Shown here: piece by piece, positions 9,841 to 21,650 of the stretch
How positions within the stretch are numbered: the stretch's first letter is position 1
Layout of the letters: the number at the start of each line of letters is the position of its first letter
Source: Cristatella mucedo
Taxonomy: Eukaryota > Bryozoa > Phylactolaemata > Cristatellidae
Assembly: GCA_009760855.2 (NCBI GenBank)
Contig: WPIO01000031.1
Coordinates: forward strand, 3,103,001 to 3,167,000
Length of the DNA stretch: 64,000 nt
Reading direction: 5' to 3'
Translations under genes and position numbers: made by a program
Notes under the pieces: model-generated
Database searches by the model: none
What the model was told of the DNA's origin: nothing
Seen by the model: only the letters and a program-made list of their open reading frames with translations

Positions 9841-11157
9841 AGCCAGGTCAAAGGTAAAGGATAAATTTATTTTTACGCGATTAAATTTCTTGTTGATCTT
9901 CTGCCTCGGCTAATTGCAGCTATTTCATAATCGGTCTTCACTTCAATGACCAGGCTAAATATTTCGTAGTCGCGAGGCATTGCAATCAACACGAGTTAAT
10001 TTAAGCTGCAATGACGCTGTGCAACCTTTGTCTGAACATCTCTCAAAATAACCCGATCTTCGAAAGACTTCATGGCCGAGATCATCAAGGAAAATAATAA
10101 TAATAACAATAATAATAATGCACTTGATAAAGCGCCCCCAGAGAACTTAATCTCATGGAATCCGTGACGAGTTGGTCGTACTAAAGTAGGACAGTCTAAA
10201 TGTAGCTTACTGGGTAAGTAAGATCTTGAAATTGATTGCAATTACCAAAATTATTACCGAGATGTCAGAAGTTGGGATGCATGGCGTCCGATTTATTAAC
10301 TTTGCTGCTGTAAATCTTTCAAACATTTGAGTTTATTTAATATTTCACATTGGTACGAATGAAAATTTAGCGGCGATTCACTTTAAAGAAATATATCTTA
10401 CTATGTACGGTAGAGCGAATGTGCTTTAAGAATTGGTACGCACTGTCTAAGTAAAAAGTGTGCAGAAAATCTTGGCTGTCGATTGCTTGCTATTTTTTGG
10501 GTTAAGAAAGTGTAAGCACTTGAAAACGTTCAAAGTCTTTGCGTTCCACGGTCACCTTAGCCACTCTTGGAGCGACAGCTTCCGTTCACCACAGTCACGC
10601 CACTGTATGAAGTCGATGAAGAAATTGAGCTGCGCAAAGCAAAGTCGCCAAAATGCCAAAAATGCCAAAACCGCGATTCCAGTGGGTAAAAAATAAGAGG
10701 AATCGGTTTAGATGTAATTTCGTTGGCTTAGACAGCCGCTCTTATAATTAATTCAAATCTCGCATAGTAATCCTACAAAGCTCGTCCGAAGGTAGTCATT
10801 ATTTATTAATTTCTTCACGCAAGCAAACGTGGTTTTAATGGCTTCTCACGACTCAATACAAGAAGCGTTCGAAAGCTATTGTTCTGGCTGCTCAAGGCTC
10901 TTGACAGCGATTCCGTTTTAATCCCAATTACGGTAGCCGGGACTGGTAGGCAAACAGCATCTATGGGATGCCGCGAAACGAGGTAGTCGACATCTTTTTT
11001 CTGGAAACCACGCGCGACGCTCTGCGCGAAGAGGCAACGAATGCGCGGTGCATTACGGAGCCTGAGATAATATAAACGAGAATGCGCGGAAACTCGCTGG
11101 TAAACAGCGAACTTCGTCCTTTCTGGAGTCGGATATCGTTTAAGGCAATATTTAGCG
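9841..11157. other. no gene seen
   Basis: AT content rises here compared with the CpG block. Apart from the LINE tail at 10087-10160 I see no conserved protein motif, RNA gene or long repeat. Confidence 0.5.
10087..10160 (-). mobile_element. LINE 3'-end fragment
   Basis: The reverse complement of the LINE 3' end: an (ATT)n tail (seen as AATAATAAT) and then AAAGCGCC and AGAGAACTTAATCTC from the tail hairpin. The sequence after about 10157 does not match the LINE body, so this is an extremely short insertion or a remnant. Confidence 0.8.
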
Positions 11158-11320
11158 GCTTGCTTACGCGTCCGACCAGTATTAGGCGGCACACATGGCG
11201 CTCGTGACGGCGCTAGTCGCAGCCGAGGTGCAACGAGTTCGCGGCGAAGCCCTGAGCCTAGGCGTAGCGGCTAGCGACTTGTAGTAGCCGCACCGATGCA
11301 CGCAAGTGCGTCACCGCGTA
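11158..11320 (+). repeat. unclassified interspersed repeat U1, partial copy 4
   Basis: It aligns by eye with the 5' third of copies at 16363, 37891 and 43893: a CCGGTCAGAACTAGGC-like start, then GTGACGGCGCTAGTC, then GGCTAGCGACTTGTAG and GCACCGATGCACGCA. It is shorter and more CpG-rich than the others and stops near 11320. Family unknown. Confidence 0.6.
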
Positions 11321-12016
11321 CGTGGAGCACGGCCACAGCAAAGAGATCTCAAAACTTAAGAGAAAAAATCCGAGACCTTAGCCATAGCATAGAGAAATCT
11401 AGCATCTAAAAAGAGCATCTAGCACCGGAAACGGCGTTCAGCAACTCTCGTACTGTACTGAGAGCGCCGCACAACTGCCTGACCCGAGATCTACGGCGCC
11501 ACTGCTGCCTTGCTCAAATCCTTGAACTAAGCTCAGCTCAACTGCGGTGAGGGCACTCTTTGTCGGTTGCATGACGTCGACCTTAGTTCTACCTTTCCGT
11601 AGATATCGTCAAATAACCTGCAACAGGCTGTAATGACTGAGTAGCCGTTAAGAAGGAGTGTCTCAGCAGTTATTATCCGGGTGATTTAGCACGCCGCCAT
11701 TTTTTCAAACGTGAAACAGGAGCCCCGTTCCGGCACCGCTCGAAGACTCCCGTGCTAGGCTGTTGCTAAATGTAGCGGGCGTATCGAATTAGTAAAAGAC
11801 GTATCGAATTATCGTAAGTACTAATACTATACTAATAACTAGTACTACACTAATAAGTAATACACTAGTACTTATACTAATAAGTAAAAGACGTATCGAA
11901 TTAGATAAAGACGTCTTTTCCGCTTCTCGTCAATAGTTACACCGACCGTTCCGCACAAATTACGTCGCCGAGCCACCTCCTGGACCGCAGCCTCTCTCGC
12001 GCGGCTCTCTCTTACT
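11321..12016. other. no gene seen; short AT-rich direct repeats
   Basis: The segment GTAAAAGACGTATCGAATTA occurs at about 11791 and again at about 11884, with ACTAATA-type repeats between. Nothing else is recognised. Confidence 0.5.
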
Positions 12017-13519
12017 TTCTTTTCACGGTTTATACTCTCCCTCTTGCCGACATGATTCCCGAGCACAAACTAGGCTTTCACTTCTATGCGGATGACATTA
12101 AGTTGTACCTTTGCTTTGATCCCTAGCAGCCTTCGAGCACCTCGAATCCTCTCAATTCCCTTGCTGCATGCATTAATAATAATAATAATAATTCACTTGA
12201 TAAAGCGCCCTCAGAGAACTTAATCTCTCTCTAGGCGCTTTGCATTTGCTGTAAAGTGAAATGCAATTGAATGGTAAGTAAAATCATGCTTGAAAACAAA
12301 CGAAATGAATAATATGGTTAGGGGTGACATGCACAGGGTCAGCATGCAAATGTGGTTAGTGGCAGCATGCATAGTGTCAGCACGCATAAGCACATCAAGG
12401 ACGAATCACAGGGACCCACTAAATGCTGTCCTAAATAGGTGTGTTTTTAGGTTCCTTTTAAATGTGGTCAGGTCAGGGGATGCTCTGACGCAGGTCGGGA
12501 GGGAGTTCATTGATGACATCCGCACATGGATCGCAGCAAATTTTCATAATTTAAATGGTGATAAAATTAACTTACAATTTGGGCAAACCAAGTGGGATTC
12601 AGAAATTGCAAAGGCAAACGGTCAAAGTTGGCTCTGCCTGCATATCTCCTGTTGAATCTGCACGAAATTTAAGTGTCATGTTCCAAAGACACCTTTCGTT
12701 ACACGACCACATCAGCTAAAGAATCATGTCTGCCTACTTTCAGCTATGTAGCATTGCTAAATTTCGGGCTTGTTTAGATAGGGATACCACATCTAAGTTG
12801 GTCCATGCATTTGTGACATCCCATCTTGACTTCTGTAACTCACTGCTTGCTGGCCTACCGGCATGTGCAATTGGGCGCTTACAGCTGGTGCAAAACTCCG
12901 CAGCTAGGCTTGTTTGTCGTGAGCGTTGCAGTTGCCACATCGTACCACTTCTCGCCGACCTGCGCTGGCTACCAGTCAAACAACGGATCGACTTCAAGGT
13001 TCTGTCGCTCACTTTTAGGTTCCTTCTTTCTTTGGCTCTAGGCTACCTATCAGATATACTCCCCATCAGGCCAAGCATCGTACCACCCGCTTTTCGGAAT
13101 CCAACAGTCTACAAATGCCTCGTGAAAACCTCAAATCCTTTGGAGACCGTGCATTTAGTTCGTATGCTTCCAAAGCCTGGAACTCACTCCCGACTTGCGT
13201 CACAGCATCCCCTGAACTGACCACATTTACAAAGAACTTGAAAACACACTTATTTAGGACAGTATTTAGTGGGTCCCTGTGATTCGTCCTTGATGTGCTT
13301 ATGCGTGCTGACACTGTGCATGCTGCCACTAACCACATTTGCATGCTGACCCTGTGCATGTCACCCCTAACCATATTATTCATTTTGTTCATTAAGCATA
13401 AATACCATTTACCATTCTATCGGGTTTTATTCGCAGCAAATGTGAAGCGCCTAGAAAGAGATTGAGTTCTCTGAGGGAGCTATATCAAGTGTATTATTGT
13501 TATTATTATTATTACCTAT
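12017..13519 (+). mobile_element. LINE (CR1/L2-like), 5'-truncated, split by a second LINE insertion
   Basis: The element starts inside the reverse transcriptase at LFTVYTLPLADMI and GFHFYADDI, so the catalytic YADD box is present here, followed by a premature TAG (about 12124). At 12174 it is cut by a LINE 3' end in opposite orientation (12175-12511) and resumes at about 12512 with DDIRTWIAANFHNL. The downstream part carries LDFCNSLLAGLP, LQLVQNSAARLV and LADLRWLPVKQ, then frameshifts around 13060. The 3' UTR hairpin lies at about 13446-13485 and the ATT/GTT tail ends near 13519. The break points both read CATT, as expected of a short target duplication. Several stops and frame changes make it inactive. 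Confidence 0.9.
12175..12511 (-). mobile_element. LINE 3'-end insertion nested in the plus-strand LINE
   Basis: Read on the minus strand it runs from CTCCCGACCTGCGTC (the last part of the ORF) through the 3' UTR to the hairpin and an (ATT)n tail at 12175-12192. It is about 337 bp and interrupts the host element between equivalent bases, with CATT on both sides (12171-12174 and 12508-12511). This is a 5'-truncated insertion of the same family into an older copy. Confidence 0.88.
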
Positions 13520-13637
13520 AACTTTCCTCTTCTTTTCTAGCCAACATTTTTGCAGCGGCGTAACGCGCCGCTCAGCGAGCGCAGGACACAGCGCCCCAAC
13601 CGGTGCCGGAGCAGTTCTCGCTTCCCTATATCTTTGT

Positions 13638-13815
13638 AGGCTGACCCTGTGCATGTCACCCCTAACCACGTTGTTCATGTTGTTTGTCAAGCATGATATT
13701 ACTCAGCATTCAATCGCGTTTCCCTTTGCAGCAAATGTAAAGCGCCTTGGAAGAGATTGAGTTCTCTGACAGCGCTTTATCGAGTGCATTATCGTTATTA
13801 TTATTATTATTAAAA
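13638..13815 (+). mobile_element. LINE 3' UTR fragment
   Basis: Only the last 178 bp of the LINE: GCTGACCCTGTGCATG, the hairpin (AAAGCGCC...AGCGCTTT, right arm one base changed) and an (ATT)n tail. No coding part. Confidence 0.88.
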
Positions 13816-14587
13816 CTGTAAGGGTGCTCTGGATTGCTGCCGCGCTCTGTTGCTGCTGTCAGCTGCTGTCTGCGGCAATGCCGCGTTTTTCAAAAACGGC
13901 GATGACTCTTCGGCCATGTTTTGAGGCACCAGCTCTGTCACTCAGCGTTTCTCACTCGTCTGAATGGACTGGCGTCCCTTTGCGTGCGCTGTGTTCGTGG
14001 CAAAAGATTTTCGGTCGCCAGCCGCTGAAGTTCGTTCCTAAGAATAGATAGCAGCGCAGACAGCTCTCGATTGTGTAAGGCCAGCTCTTGCCCGGTCCTG
14101 TGTGTGTGTGTTTGTGTGTTTATGTGTGTTCGTGCGTGTATGTGTTTGTGCGTGTGTGTTTGTGCATGGCTCGGACGACACGTTGGCTTGCTGCAACTAA
14201 AGAATCGTTGCAGCCTGCGACACGTAAAACCTGATCAACGATGCCAAGAGTGGCTTTAGGGGAGTTACTATCAACGTGTTCGCGAATGCTTCCGCCCCAA
14301 AACGACGTCGTACTTTGAGGTCTAAACGCATGGTCACGTATGTGCAATTGCACAGTCATTCGGCTTGTGACGAATTCCCGTAGCCCGGGTATGGCGACCG
14401 CTTGCCGATTCGAGCGCAATGTTGCTTAGGACGCCTCGGCTGCTTTTAGTGCCCTGACGATAGAAAGATGCCAAAAGTCAGTCATTGGTCTATAAACAAT
14501 TACAGTCTCAAAAGGAAGCCCTTTGCGCCTTTGCCTTCTGTCAGTCTTCCTCTATCGGCTCGGCCGCGGAGCGACTGAGCGCGCGTA
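13816..14587. other. no gene seen; short degenerate (GT)n at 14099-14166
   Basis: Apart from the GT-rich microsatellite I see no recognisable element. A poly-(CV) frame over the GT run is an artefact. Confidence 0.5.
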
Positions 14588-14715
14588 GCGCTGCGCGCGC
14601 GCATGGATACAGTGACCCATACTCGCCGCGAGCAGCTCGCGCACAGCGCTGCCCGCGGCGCGCATGGATACAGTGACCCGTACTCGCCGTGAGAAGCTCG
14701 CGCACAGCGCTGCCG
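14588..14715. repeat. two-copy tandem duplication (58 and 61 bp units)
   Basis: Unit 1 (14588-14645) and unit 2 (14646-14706) share CATGGATACAGTGACCC, TACTCGCCG and AGCTCGCGCACA; a third unit begins GCGCTGCC and stops. Differences are concentrated in the GC-rich junctions. Confidence 0.85.
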
Positions 14716-15535
14716 CAGCAGGCAGGATCGTCGAAATGCATTTTACTAGCGGTCACGAGATCTATTCGCACAGGTAAAATATCGATCTCAAAAAAGTTAC
14801 CCACAGTAGATCCAGATTCCGCCATTACCTCTGGACGCTCTGGCGACGACGACGACTGCTGCTGGGCAAACTAAGGAAGCGCATCGGTGTATGCATGCGT
14901 TCTGTTTTCAAGTTATCATTCGCATTACGTATATTTAAATATATATATATATATTATTATTACTTATATTATATATTATTTGCGTTCTATTTTCAAGGCG
15001 CAGAAATCGAGAATAGACCAACGCAAACAGTGCCGCTTAAAGAAAACGCATTTCATGCAATATACTTGCTTTATAAACGGCGACGTTCCGAGTTTTCGCT
15101 CCGTGGGGACGACACCAAAGGAGCAGGGTGAAGGACGGTTGCCTGTTGCTCTTTCTTGCTGGCAATGTCGCACGAACGTGCGGTGAGCGCAGAAAAAAAG
15201 GCCACGAGTACTTACGGGCTTTTAATCTTAAGACTCGGATGCTAAGGAACTGAATTTATTTCACTCAAAACGTCTGCGATGTGGAATTCCTCCTGGCAGT
15301 CTTTGATGCTAAGCAGTCGATGCTACTTAAGCTCCCCGTCATGCTTTGGCGCAGAGTTGCTGCAGACATGATGCCTGTTTTAATCAACGCCCGAGAACAT
15401 TGAAATAACGGATAGGACTTTTATTTACCATTTGAAATCACCTAATTACTTCAAAAAAATGTTGAACTTAAATGTATCTTTTTGTATGCAAGACAGATCT
15501 CACAAATGTCGTCACATTTTTTGACGCTTCATGCC
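14716..15535. other. no gene seen; small (AT)n at about 14936-14955
   Basis: Mixed-composition DNA without recognisable motifs. Confidence 0.5.
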
Positions 15536-16343
15536 GGTTACTTCGTCTGCCTACGATCACTTACGTAACATTGCTAAAATTCAAGCTGTTTAGACAGGGA
15601 TACCACATCTAAATCGGTACTTTCAATTGTGGCATCCCTCCCGTCTTGACTTCTACAACTCACTGCTTGTTGGTCTACTGGCATGTGTAATCAGGCGCTT
15701 ACAGCTGGTGAGAAACTCTGCAGCTAGGCGTGTCTGTCGTGAATGTCGCAGTTGCCACATCCTACCACTTCTCGGCGACCTGCACTAGCTGCTAGTCAAG
15801 CAGCGCATCGATTTCAAGGTTCTGTCACACACTTGTAGGTCCCTTCCTTCTCTGGCTCCAGCCTACCAGTCAGATCTACTCCCCTACCAGGCGAAGCATC
15901 GTACCATCGGCTTTTCTGAATCTAATCGTCTACCTGTACCGCGTAAAAACTTCAATCCTTTGGTGACCGCACGCTTAGTGCCTATGGTTCAAAAGTCTTG
16001 AACTTACTTCCGACTGGCGTCACGATATCCCGTGGCTAGAGTACACTTGTTAAGAAGCTAAAAGCGCATTTTTGATAAAAGCGCATCTATTTATGACAGA
16101 ATTTAGTGGGTCCATGTGGGCTCATTTGCGTGCCTATGCGTGCTGACACTGTGCATGCTGCCACTTACCATATTTGCATGCTGACCCTATGCCTGTCTCC
16201 TCTATCCCATGTTGTGCTTGTTGTCATTGAGCATACTACCTCTAACCATTTGATTATGCTTCCTTTGCAGCAAATGTAAAGCGCCTAGAAAGAGATTAAG
16301 TTCTCTGAGGGTACTTTAACAAATGTATTAATATCATTATTAT
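15536..16343 (+). mobile_element. LINE (CR1/L2-like), old degenerate copy
   Basis: The same C-terminal region as the 5814 copy can be followed base by base (for example GCTAGGCGTGTCTGTCGTGA and TTCTGAATCTAATCGTC), but with many stops and small indels. The 3' UTR and hairpin (AAAGCGCC... with a changed right arm) are present at 16277-16318, followed by a degraded ATT tail. More diverged than the copies at 5814 and 53628, so older. Confidence 0.85.
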
Positions 16344-16362
16344 TCCTTATGACGGACGTGAA

Positions 16363-16866
16363 AATTGTTACGAACGTGGTGCAGTGGCTTCCACGTCCGG
16401 TCAGAACTAGGCCGTATACGCAGCGCTCGTAGCGGTGCGGAGTCTCCGCTGACGCGCAGCGAATACCGGTGACGCCTGAACCTTGTATCATGTGGCTAGT
16501 TCCGTGTAGATGCTCAACCAATGCATGCAGGTATGCCGACAGTATCAGAAGCACTGAAGCGACTACGAGCGCTCATGCCTTTGCATATTAAGTTTGTTTC
16601 CGTAATTCAGGTGAGTCTATTTAACAGCAGCGGACGGTTACAGGCATTCAACAGCTGCCACGACGTTTATCAACGGCTCTGCGACCTCGAGCTCACATTA
16701 GCTCCAATGCAAATTCCCTTTGTCTCGAATCCCTACTGCCGTCTATCTCAGAGCACCGGCCTCTTATCCGGCGCCTCAAAGATAAACCATCGCATAATCT
16801 CATAATTGCGATTTATAGCTAACCACCATGATTCGGCTGGTTTAGTTCACGTCGCCGTTACAGCAT
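16363..16866 (+). repeat. unclassified interspersed repeat U1, copy 1 (about 500 bp)
   Basis: Aligns along its whole length with 37891-38387 and, reversed, with 43893-44345. Shared landmarks are CCGGTCAGAACTAGGCCG, CTGAACCTTGTATCA, GGTTACAGGCATTCAACAGC, AGATAAACCATCG and CGGCTGGTTTAG. I see no tRNA boxes, no terminal inverted repeat and no frame conserved between copies. It begins about 20 bp after the LINE tail at 16343. Confidence 0.75.
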
Positions 16867-17524
16867 CCTTGAACACTTTGAAAGGTTTTCAGGATAAACA
16901 AGATTTACAGTAGTCTTTATACATTTAGACAGATATATATTCATAAAAAATTATTCAATCAAATAGTACCGCATTTTCTTGCATGTACACGTTTACAGAC
17001 CGTAGCATACTCGGCAAGTGAGACCTAGTCTTGCCGAGCTTATTCCGAACGCCCTCGCTGGCATAGCTGGCCTCGACAGTCCGCGACGGTCCGCAACCCA
17101 AATCGATTTAAACTTAGCACGTCACTTCATTCGCTGACCAGCATTGTTTGCCTGTCGAGGTTTACGTACGCATGTCGAGCGTGGGTTGCGCGCGTGCAAA
17201 GGCGCGTACGCAACGCGCCACTTCTGGCGCTATTATGGCCGCTCGCATATCCGGCTGCTCTCTACTGGGCCATCTTGTCGTCGGTGCGTTGTCCCGTGAC
17301 GTTGCCTCGGCGATATGTTATCTTAATGCTGCACCAAAGCTGCACATCGGAAACCGCAGCCATGCCCACTCTATCTTCACCAGTGAGATCATTTATTTGC
17401 GGCTATTTTTCGCACTTGCGATAACCTTTTTTAATGCCAGTGTATTGTGTGCGTCTGGCGATCAACCGTGCGTCAGGCACTCTATTTTGTTCTCAGAGAA
17501 AGCCTCTACAAAAACGTGTCCAGG
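16867..17524. other. no gene seen
   Basis: A 128-codon open frame at 17148-17534 (plus) has no recognisable motif and runs into the palindrome. I do not call it a gene. Confidence 0.5.
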
Positions 17525-17537
17525 AAAATGCTAATAG

Positions 17538-17581
<44 letters not shown>

Positions 17582-17594
17582 CTATTAGCATTTT
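17525..17594. repeat. 70-bp perfect palindrome with (AT)19 centre
   Basis: AAAATGCTAATAGCTT (17525-17540) is exactly mirrored as its reverse complement at 17579-17594, and the 38 bases between are pure (AT)n, itself self-complementary. The whole 70 bp could extrude as a cruciform. More AT-rich degenerate sequence follows to about 17655. Confidence 0.95.
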
Positions 17595-17729
17595 TCGCGA
17601 GTTATATATATGTATATATATGTATATATGTAAGATCTAGGAGTATATATATAAAAAGCTCTAGGAGTTCCTGTCATCAGAATCGCATATACTTAATGAT
17701 TAGCGATATTCGTTCACGGTTTTCTTCAA

Positions 17730-18170
17730 GGAAAATACTTGAGCAGCTGCACGCTGCGTCGCACCGACGAGCGCACGCGACTGAAGCTGCGCTCGAGACG
17801 GGCGCGAGCAAGCCCGCGCGCACGGCAGCACCGGCAGCGCCGGAAGCTCTCGCTGCTACGCACGAACGACGCCATCGTCGAGCAGCCTGAGCCGCGCGTC
17901 GCGCGTAGCAATCGCGGGCGTAGAGGGCGCTGCGGTCGACGCGAACAGCCCTCGCTGCGGGATGTCGCGCGCGCCGCTGCCTGCTCCGTCCGCAGGCAAC
18001 CGCTCGCCAATTCGCGGCCGCCATTTTCTAACTGACCGCCGGCTGCGCGCCCGGGGTGACGGCGAACGCTCGCAAATCAGAAGCGCAGCCGCGAGCTTTG
18101 TGACTTGGTAGTGGGAGTGTTGAGCTCTCGTGTTTGAACGCTGACCTTCACTCAGCTTGACTCTTTTGCG
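17730..18170. other. CpG-rich islet, no recognised gene
   Basis: A sharply bounded CpG-dense stretch between AT-richer flanks. Overlapping frames on both strands are arginine-rich and unconserved in appearance. It could be a promoter or an unmethylated repeat; neither is shown. Confidence 0.4.
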
Positions 18171-18411
18171 CTCGGACGAAACACGAAATTGATTCAGTCA
18201 AACCGATGGCCCTACCTGCAGCCATGGCGCTCGAGACCTCGGTTCCCTTAGGAGCTGACCCGGATCAGAGGCGTTCGGCAAACCGCGAGCAAGCACTGCT
18301 GGGCCCACGAGGCGAGACCGGTTGGTCCCGATGCCGCAGCCTGGGCCGCGAGCATCATATATGGACAGAGCCGCGGTCTATCGAAAAAAAGTAGTGCCTT
18401 CTCGACCTTAG

Positions 18412-18519
18412 CTCGGCCAACTTGGCAACCTCGGCCAACTAGGCAACTGCGGCCATCTTGGTAACCTCGGCCATACTGGCAACCTCGATCATATTGGCAA
18501 CATCCGCCATCTTGGCAAC
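18412..18519. repeat. 18-bp tandem repeat, six degenerate units
   Basis: Units begin at 18412, 18430, 18448, 18466, 18484 and 18502, close to CTCGGCCAACTTGGCAAC. The period is a multiple of three, so the minus-strand frame shows a CQYGRG-like hexapeptide repeat, but there is no other support for a protein. Confidence 0.88.
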
Positions 18520-19560
18520 TAGCCGCGTCGCTGCCAAGAAACCAGCCTAGTCCTCGAAGGGGCACTCATGGGCGGAATGACAGTGACGCATTCCAGTTAG
18601 TAAGTTAACGCAAATTTGAATGTTCTTGTTGCATTAACAGCTGTGCGTTTTTGCAGCAAATATCGATCATCTTGTAAGTCTTTGTTCTCGCAAGTGCTTG
18701 AAGTCTATCTTTGCATAAATGAGTGCCGAATTTACCACTCTTTAGCGTGGTTTACATGGTGGGCATCCACTTCGTGAACAATTAGCACTTCTTTTTCATC
18801 TGATGTAAGTCTTTATGCTACAATAATAATATGTACCAGTTAGAATTATAAGTGAGAACAGTATATTAAAATTATAATCTAAACATCTGCATTCCGCTTG
18901 TGTTCAAATGACTGGATGCTGGTAAAAGAAAATGCGGAGATATGTCCAAATATTTTGCCGATGGCTCCGCAGAGACAAAGTGGTTTTTTTAGCTGTAGGC
19001 CATGACTAAAAGGCAAGAAAAATTTCGACAAAACTGATATTGCTTCAATTCAACAAAATTCTTGAATTATAAGATATCCAAGTCGCAATCCCAGGGTCTC
19101 AGCACTTGCGATCTGATTTCGACAGAGCAGCAGCTGCACAGGCGATCCTCGTCAGCGACAAAGCAGCAGTATAGCACCGCTTCCCTTATGTGCCTTTTGG
19201 GAAATGCTTATTTGGGCACGCCAAAGTTGCGTTTAAACTGACGGTCTTTAGCAGTTCAGACTCTGCGAACTTGTCTCGAGCGCAAGCTAGCGTAGGGCTA
19301 GCCGTATCTACACCGTGTAGCAGTTCTAAGTAGAGACTAGCCTTTGTCTGGCTGCGGCTGGTACGTTTGCTCTCAATTAATATAAAAAGAAGACGCGGGA
19401 AGTGTGAATATCGGGAAGTTTTACGTTTGGCGGCAAATAGAAACTGAGCAGAGGTTATCCACGGACGCTTGTCTGCTGACTTCTATCTATGCTTATATAC
19501 CAGCCATCAAATATTTAGCCACCATTTTCTATCAGCAGCTTTCTTTATCACTACATCTAT

Positions 19561-19562
<2 letters not shown>
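18520..19562. other. no gene seen
   Basis: AT-richer single-copy-looking DNA with no motif recognised on either strand. Confidence 0.5.
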
Positions 19563-19906
<344 letters not shown>

Positions 19907-20557
19907 GACCGACAGCCGTCTGCCGTTAGACAGCGTGCCGAGAAAAATATAGCCTCAAGCTCAGAGCCATCCCACCGCAAACATACCGCAAGTGGATCGT
20001 CGCTCGGCCGAGCAGACATGCAAAGCGATGCCTGCTACGGTCCGCTATACGCGGCACTTGATCGTATCGCATTACAGGGCCATACGAAGGACGCTAATTG
20101 GTCGCACGAAGCAGCCTTCTTCGAAGTACGCATCGGGCCACCAATTACCCGGGGGCAGCTACTCAAAACTCGGCGTAGGCTGAGCCGCTGACGCCGACGC
20201 CGCCAACGGCGTCTCGCCCGGCGGCCTGGGAGCGAGCCGTCAGGCGGCGATGTCATCGTCGAGCGAGTCGCCTCTTGTTAGCGTGATGTGCGCAATTCGG
20301 TGTGCGCGCGCGGGTCGCGTTTCCTAATTCCTTAATGGCTCGGGCCGTAACAGACGGCGATCCACTACGCTGCGACCTCGCAGCCTTCGCCATTGACCTC
20401 GTCGCTCCCCAGCGAGGCGGCCAAGGTCGCCGAGGTCGCCGCCCGCGTCGGATCGGCGGGCGTTCACCTCGAGGCGACGGCTTCAAATCGAGACTCGGCT
20501 GCGGCGCTCGATGAGCTTAAACACGCGACTCCCGCGACTCGACGCGCGCGCGACGGA

Positions 20558-20607
20558 CGACGCCGCTGCGGGCGGCGCGACGCATCGCGCCGCCCGCAGC
20601 GGCGTCG
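20558..20607. repeat. perfect 23-bp hairpin, 4-base loop
   Basis: Bases 20558-20580 are exactly complementary to 20585-20607, nearly all G and C. The stem would be extremely stable in RNA or single-stranded DNA. Confidence 0.95.
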
Positions 20608-20621
20608 GTTGAGCGATTTCG

Positions 20622-20670
20622 GGAGCTCTGGCGGTCGACTCGCACTCCAGCGCCACTGCCAGAGCTCCGC
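20622..20670. repeat. 14-bp near-perfect inverted repeat
   Basis: GGAGCTCTGGCGGT pairs with ACTGCCAGAGCTCC (13 of 14 positions, one G-T type mismatch) around a loop of about 20 bases, just after the 23-bp hairpin. Confidence 0.85.
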
Positions 20671-21650
20671 GAATGCGGCCGTCGAAAATCCGCTCTCACG
20701 CACTCAGCTCTCGGGGGCTCAGCGAGCGTGCGCTCGCAGCGGCGCTCGTGCGCCCGTCCGGCGTTCCGGCTCGCCAGTGCCGAATGCGCGCCTCTATCGG
20801 AATTGCAATTAGGGGCCGCCGCCACGCCGAGCCCAGTCGTCGCGACCGGAGAGCCCTTGCGCAGCTCGACTTACGCCAGTCCGGGCAGGTTGCGATCCGA
20901 TACGATTACCTCTATCTGCCACGCGCTCTGCAATCTGTCGCGGCCGCTCGCGTGCGCACTCGGCAGCAGTGCAGCCACCGCTTCACCTCTCGAGGCTCGA
21001 AGCGCGAGCGCTGTCGCAGAGCGCGATGCGCGGCGCCGTCAAATACAAATGGAACCTTGGGCGAGTAGCTCGGCAAATCTTTCTAGTTGACACCGCGATT
21101 CCAGACGGCGCGCTACACAGATGGGTCCTCGCATAAATGCAGCTCGGATAACGAGGTCGGACTGCTGGAGACGGTGGCTCCATTCAGATAAGCGCACACA
21201 ATCTGCACTCGAATCTGCACTTTCACTTTCATCACCTTCACCTTCACTTTCGCGCCGCTGACACGTCGACTGATGCGAGTCGTGCGCGCTGGGTTCGCTC
21301 TGGGAACTCCTTGAGTGTCTAAGTGCGCCGCCGGCGCAGAGGACGTCGCTCGCCGATTGAGAGCTTGCCGCTCGCTCGCCCGTGGGAAGTGCACTCATTA
21401 GTGGCCTGCCCCCATAATATGCAAAGAGTTTAGCGCTTGCTTGCCCGCTCGCGCCCTCTCGCGCGCTCGATCCACAGTGGCAGCTTTTAATCTCGCTCCA
21501 ACTGCGGACGGCACGCGGTATCGTCAACTAGAGCGCAATCGAGAAGCTGACTCTGCTCTGTCAAGCTGGCGAGCAGCCGCACTCCGATCGGCACCGGTAT
21601 GGTCGCGCACGGATCGACGCCCGTGCGGCGGCAGCGGATTTTCGCTTTAA

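Larger units (their letters stand above)
20160..21650. other. CpG-rich islet with hairpins, no recognised gene
   Basis: About 1.5 kb of CpG-dense DNA. Many overlapping open frames exist on both strands but none shows a motif. It contains the two inverted repeats listed next and a short TTCACTTTC/ATCACC-type repeat at about 21219-21252. Confidence 0.45.
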
